This document shows, piece after piece, positions 42,268 to 51,260 of a stretch of DNA of 64,000 nucleotides (positions are counted from its first letter, which is position 1; each line of letters begins with the position of its first letter). The DNA is from Rhodospirillaceae bacterium (lineage in GTDB: Bacteria > Pseudomonadota > Alphaproteobacteria > UBA8366), in NCBI GenBank assembly GCA_002716125.1, contig PAZH01000071.1, forward strand, positions 1 through 64,000. The letters run 5' to 3'. A program made the translations under genes and the position numbers. The notes under the pieces were generated by a model that saw only the letters and a list, made by a program, of their open reading frames with translations, ran no database searches and was not told the DNA's origin.

Positions 42268-43176
42268 ATGATTACCGTACTCGGTTCCATCAACGTCGAC
42301 ATCGTCCTGAAGACATCACACTTGCCGGCGCCTGGCGAAACGGTTCTGTGCCCACGTTACGAAACAGTGGCCGGTGGCAAGGGCGCCAATCAGGCGTTAG
42401 CCGCGGCGCGGGCGGGCGGCAATGTGGCGCTCGTTGGCTGCGTTGGACGCGACGGTTTTGCAGAGATCGCCTTGCACGATCTACGTGCGGCAGGTGTCGA
42501 TCTATCGGCTGTCCGCGAGACGGCCTCGCCGACCGCGTGCGCAGCGTGCATGGTCGATGAATCCGGAGAGAACGCCATCGTCGTCGCGAGCGGCGCCAAC
42601 CTCGACACGCGTGCGGAACAGCTATCGGACGCATTATTGCCATCCGGCGGCATGTTGGTCCTACAAATGGAGATACCTCACCCAGAGAACTGGGCGGCGA
42701 TCGAACGCGCCCGTTCCCGCAAAGTACGGACGATGTTGAGTGTCGCCCCCGCGGCGCCCGTCCCACCCGAATACCTCGACCAAGTCGACTTTATCCTGGT
42801 GAACGAGTTGGAAGGCCGCGCCATCGCTGAAGCGTCTGGCATCGAAGACATCGCCCGCGACGCATTACCGAAAGCCCTAGCAGACCGACATGGGGCGACC
42901 TGCGTTCTCACGCTCGGCGGCGAAGGCGTCATTGCCGCGGACCCAAACCGGGAATGGAAAGTTTCGGCATTACCGGTCGACAACCTTGTCGATACGACCG
43001 GTGCAGGCGACGCCTTTGCCGGTTGTTTGGCCTCAGAATTGTATCGAGGTGCCGAGTTCGAGGAAGCGCTGCGCTTTGCGGTTACAGGCGCGGGACTCAG
43101 CTGTTCTGGCTTAGGGGCTCAACCAAGCTATGCGGATCGTCCGGCGATACAGGCCGGAATGTCATCGCTGCCTTAG
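42268..43176 (+). CDS. Ribokinase-like PfkB family carbohydrate kinase
   Basis: A 302-residue PfkB kinase. VLGSINVDIVLKTSHLPAPG at the N-terminus, the substrate-binding VAGGKGANQALAAARAGGNV, the oxyanion/ATP loop DTTGAGDAFAGCLASEL with the catalytic Asp, and the end LSCSGLGAQPSYADRPAI are typical of ribokinase. The substrate may be ribose or another pentose/nucleoside. Its last 80 bases overlap the 3' end of the convergent glycosyltransferase gene. No ribose transporter or repressor is adjacent. Confidence 0.92.
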   Translation: MITVLGSINVDIVLKTSHLPAPGETVLCPRYETVAGGKGANQALAAARAGGNVALVGCVGRDGFAEIALHDLRAAGVDLSAVRETASPTACAACMVDESGENAIVVASGANLDTRAEQLSDALLPSGGMLVLQMEIPHPENWAAIERARSRKVRTMLSVAPAAPVPPEYLDQVDFILVNELEGRAIAEASGIEDIARDALPKALADRHGATCVLTLGGEGVIAADPNREWKVSALPVDNLVDTTGAGDAFAGCLASELYRGAEFEEALRFAVTGAGLSCSGLGAQPSYADRPAIQAGMSSLP

Positions 43177-44068
43177 CGCGCTGCTCGTATTGCTCCGTAA
43201 GGTCATCGCGCTTGATTCGCCACCATTCGCGGACTTCCCAAAATGGTGTCACGACCAAACATCTAAATCCGATCTTTAAAAAGCGCCACTCCTTCGCCCG
43301 CCAGATCGCACGAATCATTTGGGTGCAATAACTGGCCCGCATCCATGCCCGTTTGACGGCTCTGCGCAGCGTCGTTACCGGGTCGACAATGGCCATCGGA
43401 TGCCGCCAGTGCGCCCAGTTCATCCGAACCACGGAAGCTATCGAATCCTGGCGTTGATGCTGAACGGTCGCGCGCGGCTCATAGACAACGGTAAAGCCCA
43501 TTTGTTGCATCTTGCGGCAGACTTGAACGTCTTCGCCATTGGTCCGGAACGCTTCGTGATAGCCACCGACTGCGAAGAGCGCGTTGCGCCGAAACATTGT
43601 ATTGGCGCCAGCAACAAAGCCCGGGTTCAAAACCGGCTCGTCACCCTTGTGCTGACACATGAAATGCGCGCGAAAGGCGTCTGCAGGTGTATCCTGAAAT
43701 GCTTCGATCAATTTACCGCCAATGCCGCCAACCGTCTCAGGCATCGTCTTCATGACTTGCAAAAGCGTATAAAGCCAAAGCTTGTCGGCCACACAGTCCG
43801 CATCCAATGATGCAATATAATCACCCGTCGATGCCGCTATCGCTGTATTCCGCGCGGCAGCGAGGCCCTTGTTCTTTTCGTGCCGAATAACCGTCACTTG
43901 CGGGTAATTCTCTGCAATTTCAGCTGTGCGATCCGTGGACCCATCGTCAATGACAAAAATCTCGTCCGGCTTGCGGAATTGATTCAGCACGCCCTCTATG
44001 CACGCGGCGATGTATTCTTCGCCATTGTAGCAAGGGATATACAGGGAGACTTTTTGACGTTCGCTCAT
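43097..44068 (-). CDS. Glycosyltransferase family 2 protein
   Basis: A 323-residue GT-A inverting glycosyltransferase. The ATG at 44068 (MSERQKVSLYIPCYNGEEYI) has GGGAGG upstream; 17 extra residues in the longer frame are not family-like. The motifs are VIDDGSTDRTAEIAENY, GLAAARNTAIAASTGDYIAS with the metal-binding LDADC, and the acceptor loop TNGEDVQVCRKMQQMGF (ED base). The C-terminal ~80 residues are basic and amphipathic, suggesting membrane association. It is encoded 14 bases after the radical SAM gene and probably co-transcribed with it. Sugar donor and acceptor unknown. Its 3' end overlaps the ribokinase gene by 80 bases. Confidence 0.92.
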   Translation of the reverse strand: MSERQKVSLYIPCYNGEEYIAACIEGVLNQFRKPDEIFVIDDGSTDRTAEIAENYPQVTVIRHEKNKGLAAARNTAIAASTGDYIASLDADCVADKLWLYTLLQVMKTMPETVGGIGGKLIEAFQDTPADAFRAHFMCQHKGDEPVLNPGFVAGANTMFRRNALFAVGGYHEAFRTNGEDVQVCRKMQQMGFTVVYEPRATVQHQRQDSIASVVRMNWAHWRHPMAIVDPVTTLRRAVKRAWMRASYCTQMIRAIWRAKEWRFLKIGFRCLVVTPFWEVREWWRIKRDDLTEQYEQRAKAAMTFRPVSPDDPHSLVEPLSQNS

Positions 44069-44082
44069 TGATCGAACCTCCC

Positions 44083-45432
44083 TTATGCCGACTGCAGTTC
44101 GTGCGCCAAAGCGCGCCATTTTCGTGCGCCATCCGCATCGATTTGATAGTCGTCCGCCAACGTAGCACCGTCGTAACCTTCAACCTCGCCACCCTCACCA
44201 AGGGTCGCCAGCGGCGTACCCTCGATTTCAGCCGTTCCGGACTCCTGAAAACTATCGAATGGAAGCGACGCAATGAACCGTTTGGTATCCTGCATCTGCT
44301 CTCGCGTTTCGCCAGGCAATCCATAAGTGAACGTGCCATGAACTGTCATATCGAGGCGTTTTAGCTCGTGTACGACGTCGACAGCCTGCTCCAGGTCCAG
44401 ATGTTTGTTGACGATATTATCGACGACCCATTGATTGCCGGACTCGAAGCCGAGTTTGACACCGAAGCAACCCGCATCGCGCATTGTCTTCCACGTCTCC
44501 ATACGAATGGTGTCCGCCCGGCACATGGCGGACCAGGGCAATCCGATCCGATCCATGACCTCGCACATACGGACGACGTGGCTGTTGCCGAGGTTGAACG
44601 TATCATCGTCGAAATAGATTGATTTGTAGTCGTAGCGTTCGACCAACTCGGTGAGATACAACTCCATATAGTCGGCGGAGTAATGTCGAACGCTCCGCTT
44701 GCCGGTCCCATCCGGATCGTTTCCGGTCATGGTTGCCGGCCATACGCAAAATATGCATTTGAAGGGGCAGCCACGGCTCGACCACACCTGAGCCTGGGGC
44801 GGAATTTGGCCTTGCGGGTTGGCGTCCCAATAACGATGCGCGTGAAGGGCGTCCATATACGCGAAGGGTGCCTCGTTCATCTCCTCACGCGTGAGGAGAT
44901 CGTGCCCGACCACCCCGTCCGCCCCTTCAATGACTTTCACTGCACCTTTTTCGTATTCCCCTTTGATACAGGCTTTGACGGACTTCGCCTTAAACGCCGT
45001 GTCTTCGTTTGCCGCAATAGGTCCAGTCACAACGATCTCCGCATCCGGAAGGACCTCGGCAATCGCCGAAATAATTGCGCGATCATGCCGCCAGCTCGGG
45101 GTGGCGGATTCGATGAAAATCATGTCGAAACGCTCTTCCTGCAGATAGCGGAAGTAAGCGTCATAACTTTCGGATAGCGCGATAGAGTCCCGAAATGTCA
45201 CGTCGGCCCCGGTTTTCTGGGCCGCGTAGGTGGCCGCATACCCCATAAAAAACGGGTATGGACGGTAATCTCCCCACGCAAATTTGTCGGGCTGAGAGCG
45301 CATTGTGGTTGTGAAAGGCCAGCGGGAACCGGCGCGCAATCCGCCGGTCCAAACTTCGCAGTCCTGGCCGTTTTCAAGCTTCAGAGTGCTTGTTCCCGCC
45401 CACCACGGCGGATTGCTAAACAGAACTTTCAT
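44083..45432 (-). CDS. B12-binding-domain radical SAM protein
   Basis: A 449-residue radical SAM enzyme. The start is at 45432 (MKVLFSNPPWWAGTSTLKLE), the usual N-terminus of this class; the 13 preceding codons are unlikely to be translated. Residues about 1-170 form a cobalamin-binding-like Rossmann domain. The [4Fe-4S] site is SSRGCPFKCIFCVWP (C-x3-C-x2-C) near 210. The barrel continues with SIYFDDDTFNLGNSHVVRMC, GVKLGFESGNQWVVDNI and HGTFTYGLPGETREQMQDTK. Such proteins methylate or rearrange unactivated carbons (hopanoids, lipids, natural products). Paired with a GT2 glycosyltransferase, suggesting modification of a glycan or glycolipid. Confidence 0.92.
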   Translation of the reverse strand: MKVLFSNPPWWAGTSTLKLENGQDCEVWTGGLRAGSRWPFTTTMRSQPDKFAWGDYRPYPFFMGYAATYAAQKTGADVTFRDSIALSESYDAYFRYLQEERFDMIFIESATPSWRHDRAIISAIAEVLPDAEIVVTGPIAANEDTAFKAKSVKACIKGEYEKGAVKVIEGADGVVGHDLLTREEMNEAPFAYMDALHAHRYWDANPQGQIPPQAQVWSSRGCPFKCIFCVWPATMTGNDPDGTGKRSVRHYSADYMELYLTELVERYDYKSIYFDDDTFNLGNSHVVRMCEVMDRIGLPWSAMCRADTIRMETWKTMRDAGCFGVKLGFESGNQWVVDNIVNKHLDLEQAVDVVHELKRLDMTVHGTFTYGLPGETREQMQDTKRFIASLPFDSFQESGTAEIEGTPLATLGEGGEVEGYDGATLADDYQIDADGARKWRALAHELQSA

Positions 45433-45582
45433 GTCGCACACCTCGTTCAAGGCTACTAGGGCACAATCCATTCATGCAACTAATGTGCCGATTCGGCCTC
45501 AAAAATCGAAAGTTTTTAAGGCGTTTCTGTGGTAGGATCGGAGGTCCTCACAACCTGCTAACGGCAATTGGAGGACAACCCA

Positions 45583-46014
45583 ATGCGAGTAGAAGATATT
45601 TTGCGTGAAAAGGGGACCAATGTGGCGACCACTTCTCCTGACGCCAATATTAGTTCCGCGCTCGCAATGCTACGCGATCGCGGCATTGGCGCATTGGTGG
45701 TTTCTACAGCGACAAATCCTGTCAGCGGCATCCTATCGGAGCGTGATATCGTTCGCGCTTTCGCCGCTCGAGGGTCGAGTGTCTTAACCGAAAGCGTCGA
45801 TACGAGTATGACGTCGCCGGTGGTAAGCTGCGCCCCCGAAGAACTGCTGACAGACGCTATGGCGACGATGACAACCAAGCGATTTCGCCATATACCGGTG
45901 GTGGAGGCCGGCAAACTCGTTGGCATTGTGAGTATCGGCGACCTGGTCAAACATCGTCTCGACGAGCTGGAGCAGGAAACCAGTAGCCTGCGCGCCTATA
46001 TCGCGACGGCTTAG
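45583..46014 (+). CDS. CBS domain-containing protein
   Basis: A 143-residue protein made of a tandem CBS (Bateman) pair: MRVEDILREKGTNVATTSPD followed by ANISSALAMLRDRGIGALVV, and MTSPVVSCAPEELLTDAMAT followed by KRFRHIPVVEAGKLVGIVSI and GDLVKHRL. The ATG at 45583 follows GGAGG. CBS pairs bind adenine nucleotides and regulate partners. It is free-standing, so the partner is unknown. Divergent from the radical SAM gene and convergent with a CMD gene three bases away. Confidence 0.94.
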   Translation: MRVEDILREKGTNVATTSPDANISSALAMLRDRGIGALVVSTATNPVSGILSERDIVRAFAARGSSVLTESVDTSMTSPVVSCAPEELLTDAMATMTTKRFRHIPVVEAGKLVGIVSIGDLVKHRLDELEQETSSLRAYIATA

Positions 46015-46017
46015 GCC

Positions 46018-46566
46018 CTAATCATCGAAGGGCGCCTCGCCTTCCGGCGGATCGATCCCAAAGACGTTCAAGGTCATTCCGATCAGCGTGTAGTATCCGC
46101 AAAGCGCGACCAGTTCGACGACTCCGCCGTGACCGAAGCGCTCAACTGCTTCGTTGTAGATCGCGTCGTCGACGTTGTGCCCTCCATTGAGGGCCTTCGC
46201 AAAGCGATAGACGCAAGCGGTGTCCGCGTCTTCGATTTGCGGCTCTTGCTTGGTGCGAATCGCCTCGACGATCGCGGGGTCGAGCCCTTCGTCGATCCCA
46301 ATCGGCGCATGGGCGAAGAATTCGTATTGAGCGTTAATGTGACGGCCCGTCACCAGGATCGCTAATTCGCGCAGATCACCGGAAATTGCCCCGCCATAGC
46401 GCAAATGGCCCCCCACCGCTTGCACGAGATCCCCCAATTCAGGGGCGTGCAATAAAGCCTTAAAGGGTCCACGAACGCCACCGCGCGGTCCCGCTGCAAT
46501 CCTGTCGTAGACCTCTTTTTGGGCGGCCGTTAGTTTCGTCTCATCGAATTCCGGTAATCTCGACAT
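46018..46566 (-). CDS. Carboxymuconolactone decarboxylase family protein without CxxC
   Basis: A 182-residue CMD-fold protein. Start at 46566 (MSRLPEFDETKLTAAQKEVY), preceded by AAAAGG. LRELAILVTGRHINAQYEFF and AHAPIGIDEGLDPAIVEAIR are the CMD core. The AhpD-type C-x-x-C is absent (INAQYEFFAHAP keeps the His), so thiol peroxidase-like activity is unlikely; it resembles the 4-carboxymuconolactone decarboxylase-like hydrolase/isomerase branch. The C-terminus ends EGEAPFDD. The upstream gap to the molybdoenzyme gene is A+T-rich and divergent. Confidence 0.9.
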   Translation of the reverse strand: MSRLPEFDETKLTAAQKEVYDRIAAGPRGGVRGPFKALLHAPELGDLVQAVGGHLRYGGAISGDLRELAILVTGRHINAQYEFFAHAPIGIDEGLDPAIVEAIRTKQEPQIEDADTACVYRFAKALNGGHNVDDAIYNEAVERFGHGGVVELVALCGYYTLIGMTLNVFGIDPPEGEAPFDD

Positions 46567-46741
46567 TGCGCACACCTTTTAAACTAAAATATCAAATAAC
46601 ATACTTAATTATCTGATATTACGTTGATAATAATAAGCGGTTTTAATCGTCGATTTGCGTACGGCCGATTGTCCCGTTATTACTTGAAGATATATGACAG
46701 AGACCGCTAAAAAGCAGTCCGCCCAGAAGGAAATATCCACA

Positions 46742-49054
46742 ATGTCCGAAACATTGCGTCGCCGTCAGAGCTCACATTGGGGGGCATTCACAGCCATCGT
46801 CGAAAACGGGCGAATGACGGATGTCGCACCGATCGAAACCGATCCGAATCCGTCCCCTCTTATCGAATCTATGCCAGACGCACTTTACACCGACTGTCGC
46901 GTCGAGCAGCCTATGGTGCGTAAAGGTTGGCTTGAGGAAGGACCCGGTGGCGCTTCGGCTCGTCGCGGTGCCGATCCATTTGTACCGGTCGATTGGGACA
47001 AAGCGGTCGACCTCGTCACCGACGAATTAACCCGCGTGAAAGACACGTTCGGGAACAACGCCATATTCGGCGGATCCTACGGTTGGTCGAGCGCAGGGCG
47101 TTTCCACCACGCACAAACGCAGTTGAAGCGGTTTCTCGGCTGTATCGGCGGCTTTACCAACAGCTTTGGCAGTTATAGCAACGCGGCGGGACAAGTTATT
47201 CTCCCGCATATCTTCGGGGCTAGCGCCGGGACCGGATACGGACCGTATACATCCTGGGACAGTATCGAAGCATCAACGGAACTATTTGTTTCGTTCGGCG
47301 GCATTGGTCTCAAGAACACCCAAGTCGAACCCGGGGGCATGGGCGAGCACGCGACTCACAAGTGGCTACCGCGCCTGAAAGACGCTGGAATCGAGTTCGT
47401 TAGCATCACGCCCTGTCGCGATGATACCGCCGACTATCTGGACGCCGAATGGTGGGCGCCGCGCCCCAACTCCGACGTCGCGCTCATGCTCGGTCTCGCA
47501 CATACCCTCTATGTCGAAGAGCTGCATGATGAAGTATTCCTTGCGCAATATTGCGTCGGTTTCGAGAGATTCTCCGCCTATTTGACGGGTGAAACGGACG
47601 GACAACCGAAGACCGCCGACTGGGCGGCCGCGATTTCAGGAATCACGGCCGAAAGTATTCGCGCCCTCGCCCGTAAGATGGCCGCAAAACGAACGATGAT
47701 CACCACCGCCTATTCGCTGCAAAGAGGCGATCACGGGGAGCAGTCCTATTGGATGGTCGCAACTTTGGCTGCCATGCTCGGGGAAATCGGCCTTCCCGGC
47801 GGGGGGTGCGGCTTTGGCTACGGCAGCATGAACGGTTACGGCAATCCAACAATGCGCGTCCCGTCGCCCAACATGCCGACCGGTGAAAATCCTGTCCGAG
47901 ACTTCATTCCCGTCGCACGAATTGCCGATCTTCTCCTCAATCCAGGCGGCGCTTATCAATTCAATGGCGAAGACCGGACTTATCCCGATATCCGTCTCGT
48001 ATACTGGTGCGGCGGCAACCCCTTCCATCACCATCAAGATTTGAACAGACTCGTCGAAGCGTGGCGACGACCCGAGACGATTATCGTCAACGAGCCTTGG
48101 TGGACGTCAACGGCGCGCTTTGCAGACATCGTCTTGCCGGCCACAACGACGATGGAGCGCAACGATATTGGCGCCAGTTCTCGCGATCGCTATTGGATCG
48201 CAATGCAACAAGCTGTCGAACCTGTCGCTCAATCCCGTAACGACTATGACATCTTCTCCGCATTCGCACGCAAGATGGGCGTTGAGGACGAATTTACGGA
48301 AGGCCGGGACGAAGATGGATGGATGCGCCATCTCTATGACGTAGCGCGCCAACAGGCCGCGCGCCGCCGGATCGAACTACCGGATTTTGAAGATTTTTGG
48401 GCACAAGGCTACGCGGAAAGCCCGGAGCCTAAAGAACCGTTCGTCTTCCTGTCCGAATTTCGCGATGACGAGGCGGCAAACCCACTCGATACGCCGTCGG
48501 GTAAGATCGAGATTTTTTCCGAGACGATCGACGGTTTCGGATACGACGATTGCCCGGGTCATCCAACCTGGATGGAACCGTTCGAATGGCTTGGTGCACC
48601 GGCCGCGAAAACCTTCCCCTTACACCTGATTTCCAACCAACCGAACACTCGCCTGCATGGTCAACTAGACTCCGGTCGTGTCAGCCGGAACAGTAAAGTC
48701 TCCGGTCGCGAGCCGGTGCGGATTAACCGGGGCGACGCGGAAGCACGTGGGATCGCCGACGGCGATGTCGTGCGGATATTCAACGACCGGGGCACCATTT
48801 TGGCGGGCGCCGTCTTAACCGACAATGTCCGCCCCAGCGTTATCGAGATTTCCACCGGTGCTTGGTATGACCCGCTCGAGCCCGGCAAAATCGGTACGCT
48901 CGACCGGCACGGAAACCCAAACGTTCTGACGTTCGACAAGGGAACATCGAAACTGGCGCAAGGACCGACGGCGCACAGCACGCTGGTTGAGATAGAGAAA
49001 TTTGCCGGCGTCGTCCCTGAAATTACCGTCTTCTCGCAACCGCCGACCGATTAA
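46742..49054 (+). CDS. Molybdopterin-dependent oxidoreductase, BisC/DMSO reductase-like
   Basis: A 770-residue bis-MGD molybdoenzyme of the DMSO reductase family, closest in pattern to biotin/methionine sulfoxide reductase BisC. ATG 46742 (MSETLRRRQSSHWGAFTAIV) is preferred over 46694 because family proteins start just before HWGAF and AGAAGGAA is upstream. The Mo-coordinating Ser is in IFGGSYGWSSAGRFHHAQTQ. There is no N-terminal CxxC iron-sulfur motif and no Tat signal, consistent with a cytoplasmic sulfoxide/N-oxide reductase. EPWWTSTARFADIVLPATTT and LISNQPNTRLHGQLDSG are cofactor-binding segments. No Moco chaperone is adjacent. Confidence 0.92.
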   Translation: MSETLRRRQSSHWGAFTAIVENGRMTDVAPIETDPNPSPLIESMPDALYTDCRVEQPMVRKGWLEEGPGGASARRGADPFVPVDWDKAVDLVTDELTRVKDTFGNNAIFGGSYGWSSAGRFHHAQTQLKRFLGCIGGFTNSFGSYSNAAGQVILPHIFGASAGTGYGPYTSWDSIEASTELFVSFGGIGLKNTQVEPGGMGEHATHKWLPRLKDAGIEFVSITPCRDDTADYLDAEWWAPRPNSDVALMLGLAHTLYVEELHDEVFLAQYCVGFERFSAYLTGETDGQPKTADWAAAISGITAESIRALARKMAAKRTMITTAYSLQRGDHGEQSYWMVATLAAMLGEIGLPGGGCGFGYGSMNGYGNPTMRVPSPNMPTGENPVRDFIPVARIADLLLNPGGAYQFNGEDRTYPDIRLVYWCGGNPFHHHQDLNRLVEAWRRPETIIVNEPWWTSTARFADIVLPATTTMERNDIGASSRDRYWIAMQQAVEPVAQSRNDYDIFSAFARKMGVEDEFTEGRDEDGWMRHLYDVARQQAARRRIELPDFEDFWAQGYAESPEPKEPFVFLSEFRDDEAANPLDTPSGKIEIFSETIDGFGYDDCPGHPTWMEPFEWLGAPAAKTFPLHLISNQPNTRLHGQLDSGRVSRNSKVSGREPVRINRGDAEARGIADGDVVRIFNDRGTILAGAVLTDNVRPSVIEISTGAWYDPLEPGKIGTLDRHGNPNVLTFDKGTSKLAQGPTAHSTLVEIEKFAGVVPEITVFSQPPTD

Positions 49055-49134
49055 TTCCGCCGCTTTATATTGGTCTTCGGCTTCGATTGGCGTAGCTTGA
49101 TTGCTAAATCATGCTTTAAGCGCAGGAGTTCGCC

Positions 49135-50514
49135 ATGCCTGATAGCCTTTTAACCAATTCGAAAATCGTTGCCGCTTACCGCGAAAAAACCAAAAAATCA
49201 TCGGAACTCGCGGAGAAAGCGCGCGAAACCTTTCCGAGCGGCATCACCCATGACTCACGACACACCGATCCCTACGGCATCTATGTCGATCACGCGAAAG
49301 GTTCGCGGAAATGGGATGTCGACGGCAACGAGTATGTCGATTTTTTCGGCGGCCATGGCGCCTTAATTCTTGGACATAACCATTCCGGCGTCATCGATGC
49401 CGGGCATGTGCAACTTGATAAGGGCACACATTTCGGTGCCGGTCATCCCGCAGAAGTCGAATGGGGCGGTCTTGTAAAGGAGATGGTCCCTTGTGCGGAA
49501 CGTGTCCGCTTCACTTCATCCGGTACGGAAGCCAACCTCATGGCCTTCCGTTTGGCGCGCGCCTTCACCGGTAAGCCCAAGCTGGTTCGTTTCATCTGCC
49601 ATTTTCACGGATGGCAAGATCACGTCGCGTTCGGTGCGAAGGGTGGCTATTCCGAAGGCCCGGTCCCTGGTGTTCTCGACGGAATCATCGAAAACGTCGT
49701 GCTCATTGAGCCCGGCAACGAGCAATTGATGCGCGAAACCCTGGCGTCGCGCGATGATATTGCCGGCGTTATCCTAGAACCAACGGGTGCCAGTTTCGGC
49801 TCGATACCAGTCACGCGGGATTTCGTGGCCGCGCTGCGCGATGCGACAACGGAGCACGGCGCACTCCTTCTCTTCGACGAGGTTGTGACCGGGTTCCGCG
49901 TTTCGCCCGGTGGCGCGCAAGCGCATTACGGCATTACGCCGGATTTGACTTCGCTCGCCAAAATTCTCTCCGGCGGGCTGCCCGGCGGCGCCGTATGCGG
50001 CCGCGCAGACATCTTGGAGCTTCTCGACTTCGAAGTGGCGGACGAGAAAGGATTCCAGAAGATCGGTCACCAAGGCACCTATAACGCCAATCCAATGTCG
50101 GCGATTGCAGGAATTGCGGCGTTGAAGGAAATTCAAGCGGGTGGCGTCTGCGAGAAGGCGAGCGAAAACGGCGCCAAAATCCGCAAACGCGTCAACGAAG
50201 TCTTTGCCGAAGAGGATATCCCTTGGGCAGCCTACGGTGACCATTCCGCTTGGTATGTCTATACGAACCCGGAAGGTGCGGACATCGATCCGCTGACCTT
50301 CGACGGTTATGCCGGAACCTTTGCCCAAATGAGTAATTCAGGCGGACACCCGGCCGCAGCTAAGCTGCGCTTGGCGATGCTAGTCAACGGCGTCGACATT
50401 ACGGGTAAGCCTGGCGGTACCGTCATGGCGGCGCATACAGACGAAGATATCGAGAAAACGGCCGAAGCCGTGCGTCAATCGGTTCGCATGATCCGCGAGG
50501 AAGGCGACCTTTAA
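49135..50514 (+). CDS. Class III aminotransferase, glutamate-1-semialdehyde aminomutase-like
   Basis: A 459-residue class III PLP enzyme resembling glutamate-1-semialdehyde 2,1-aminomutase. FPSGITHDSRHTDPYGIYVD is the N-terminal signature, RFTSSGTEANLMAFRLARAF the cofactor phosphate region, LLLFDEVVTGFRVSPGGAQA the Asp motif and TSLAKILSGGLPGGAVCGR the PLP Lys. Because this organism has C4-type hemA, it is probably not the haem-pathway HemL but a GSA-like aminotransferase for another substrate. It follows the molybdoenzyme by 80 bases. A terminator lies just after its stop. Confidence 0.92.
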   Translation: MPDSLLTNSKIVAAYREKTKKSSELAEKARETFPSGITHDSRHTDPYGIYVDHAKGSRKWDVDGNEYVDFFGGHGALILGHNHSGVIDAGHVQLDKGTHFGAGHPAEVEWGGLVKEMVPCAERVRFTSSGTEANLMAFRLARAFTGKPKLVRFICHFHGWQDHVAFGAKGGYSEGPVPGVLDGIIENVVLIEPGNEQLMRETLASRDDIAGVILEPTGASFGSIPVTRDFVAALRDATTEHGALLLFDEVVTGFRVSPGGAQAHYGITPDLTSLAKILSGGLPGGAVCGRADILELLDFEVADEKGFQKIGHQGTYNANPMSAIAGIAALKEIQAGGVCEKASENGAKIRKRVNEVFAEEDIPWAAYGDHSAWYVYTNPEGADIDPLTFDGYAGTFAQMSNSGGHPAAAKLRLAMLVNGVDITGKPGGTVMAAHTDEDIEKTAEAVRQSVRMIREEGDL

Positions 50515-50518
50515 GACG

Positions 50519-50553
50519 AAAAAGCCCCCTCCCGTGAATGGGAGGGGGGTCTT
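50519..50553. terminator. Bidirectional rho-independent terminator
   Basis: CCCCCTCCC pairs with GGGAGGGGG around a six-base loop. The five-A run on the left makes a strong T-tract for the minus-strand GST transcript, and a weaker TCTTC follows on the plus strand for the aminotransferase. Confidence 0.82.
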
Positions 50554-50564
50554 CAAATCCGAGT

Positions 50565-51230
50565 TTAGAGATTCGGCATCAATTCTTTTTGAATTTTTTC
50601 CGTCCTCGGGCGGTTCGCCTCGATGACGTGTTCCTGATAGGCCGGGCGGCCCGCCAATCGTTCGTAATACGCCTCGACATTCGCGTGCGAGGGCCGGTTC
50701 GGTGTCCAGTGAACCCAGCGGTGAATTAGCGATCCGGCCGCGAAATCCGCCATCGTTAACTTGCTGCCCCCGAGATAATCGTGATCCGCCAAGTGCTTAT
50801 CGAGAATATCGACGAGCGGTACAGTCGCGGTTGCCGCTGCCGTGATCTTTTCGGCACTGCGTTCTGCTTCCGGGACACGGAAATACTGATCGAGATATAC
50901 TGAATTGAACGCCGCAAAGTTTATCGAACTCCAGTCCATCCATTTGTCGGCGTCCGCTCGTGCATGCAGATCGTCAGGGTAGAGATCGCCGGCACTGTAC
51001 TTTGCGCATACATAACGGGTCACCGCGCCGGACTCCCAAAGCGTGAATCCATCTTCTTCCTCCAATGTCGGGAGGCGGCCATTCGGGTTCTTAGCGCGAT
51101 ACTCGGGATCGTCGTTCCCGCCAAACTCGCCGCCCCAGTCGATGCGTTCGTACTCGACACCGATCTCGCCCAGACACCAGGTCACCTTGATCACGTTCGA
51201 GCCGTCCTTGCGGCCCCAAAGCTTAAACAT
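50565..51230 (-). CDS. Glutathione S-transferase family protein
   Basis: A 221-residue GST. ATG 51230 (MFKLWGRKDGSNVIKVTWCL) is chosen over 51239 because GGGAG is eight bases upstream of it. The N-terminal domain has the active-site region GRKDGSNVIKV and glutathione contacts RAKNPNGRLPTLEEEDGFTL with WESGAVTRY; the C-terminal domain has YLGGSKLTMADFAAGSLIHR. It is followed by a terminator. The protein belongs to a different subgroup from the GST at 23417-24040. Substrate unknown. Confidence 0.92.
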   Translation of the reverse strand: MFKLWGRKDGSNVIKVTWCLGEIGVEYERIDWGGEFGGNDDPEYRAKNPNGRLPTLEEEDGFTLWESGAVTRYVCAKYSAGDLYPDDLHARADADKWMDWSSINFAAFNSVYLDQYFRVPEAERSAEKITAAATATVPLVDILDKHLADHDYLGGSKLTMADFAAGSLIHRWVHWTPNRPSHANVEAYYERLAGRPAYQEHVIEANRPRTEKIQKELMPNL

Positions 51231-51260
51231 CTCATTCACTCCCGATTGTTGGATTAGAGA

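Noticed and set aside
49135-50514. Assignment as hemL (haem-pathway GSA aminomutase)
   Set aside because: A C4-type hemA is present, no glutamyl-tRNA reductase gene is seen, and class III paralogues often resemble HemL.
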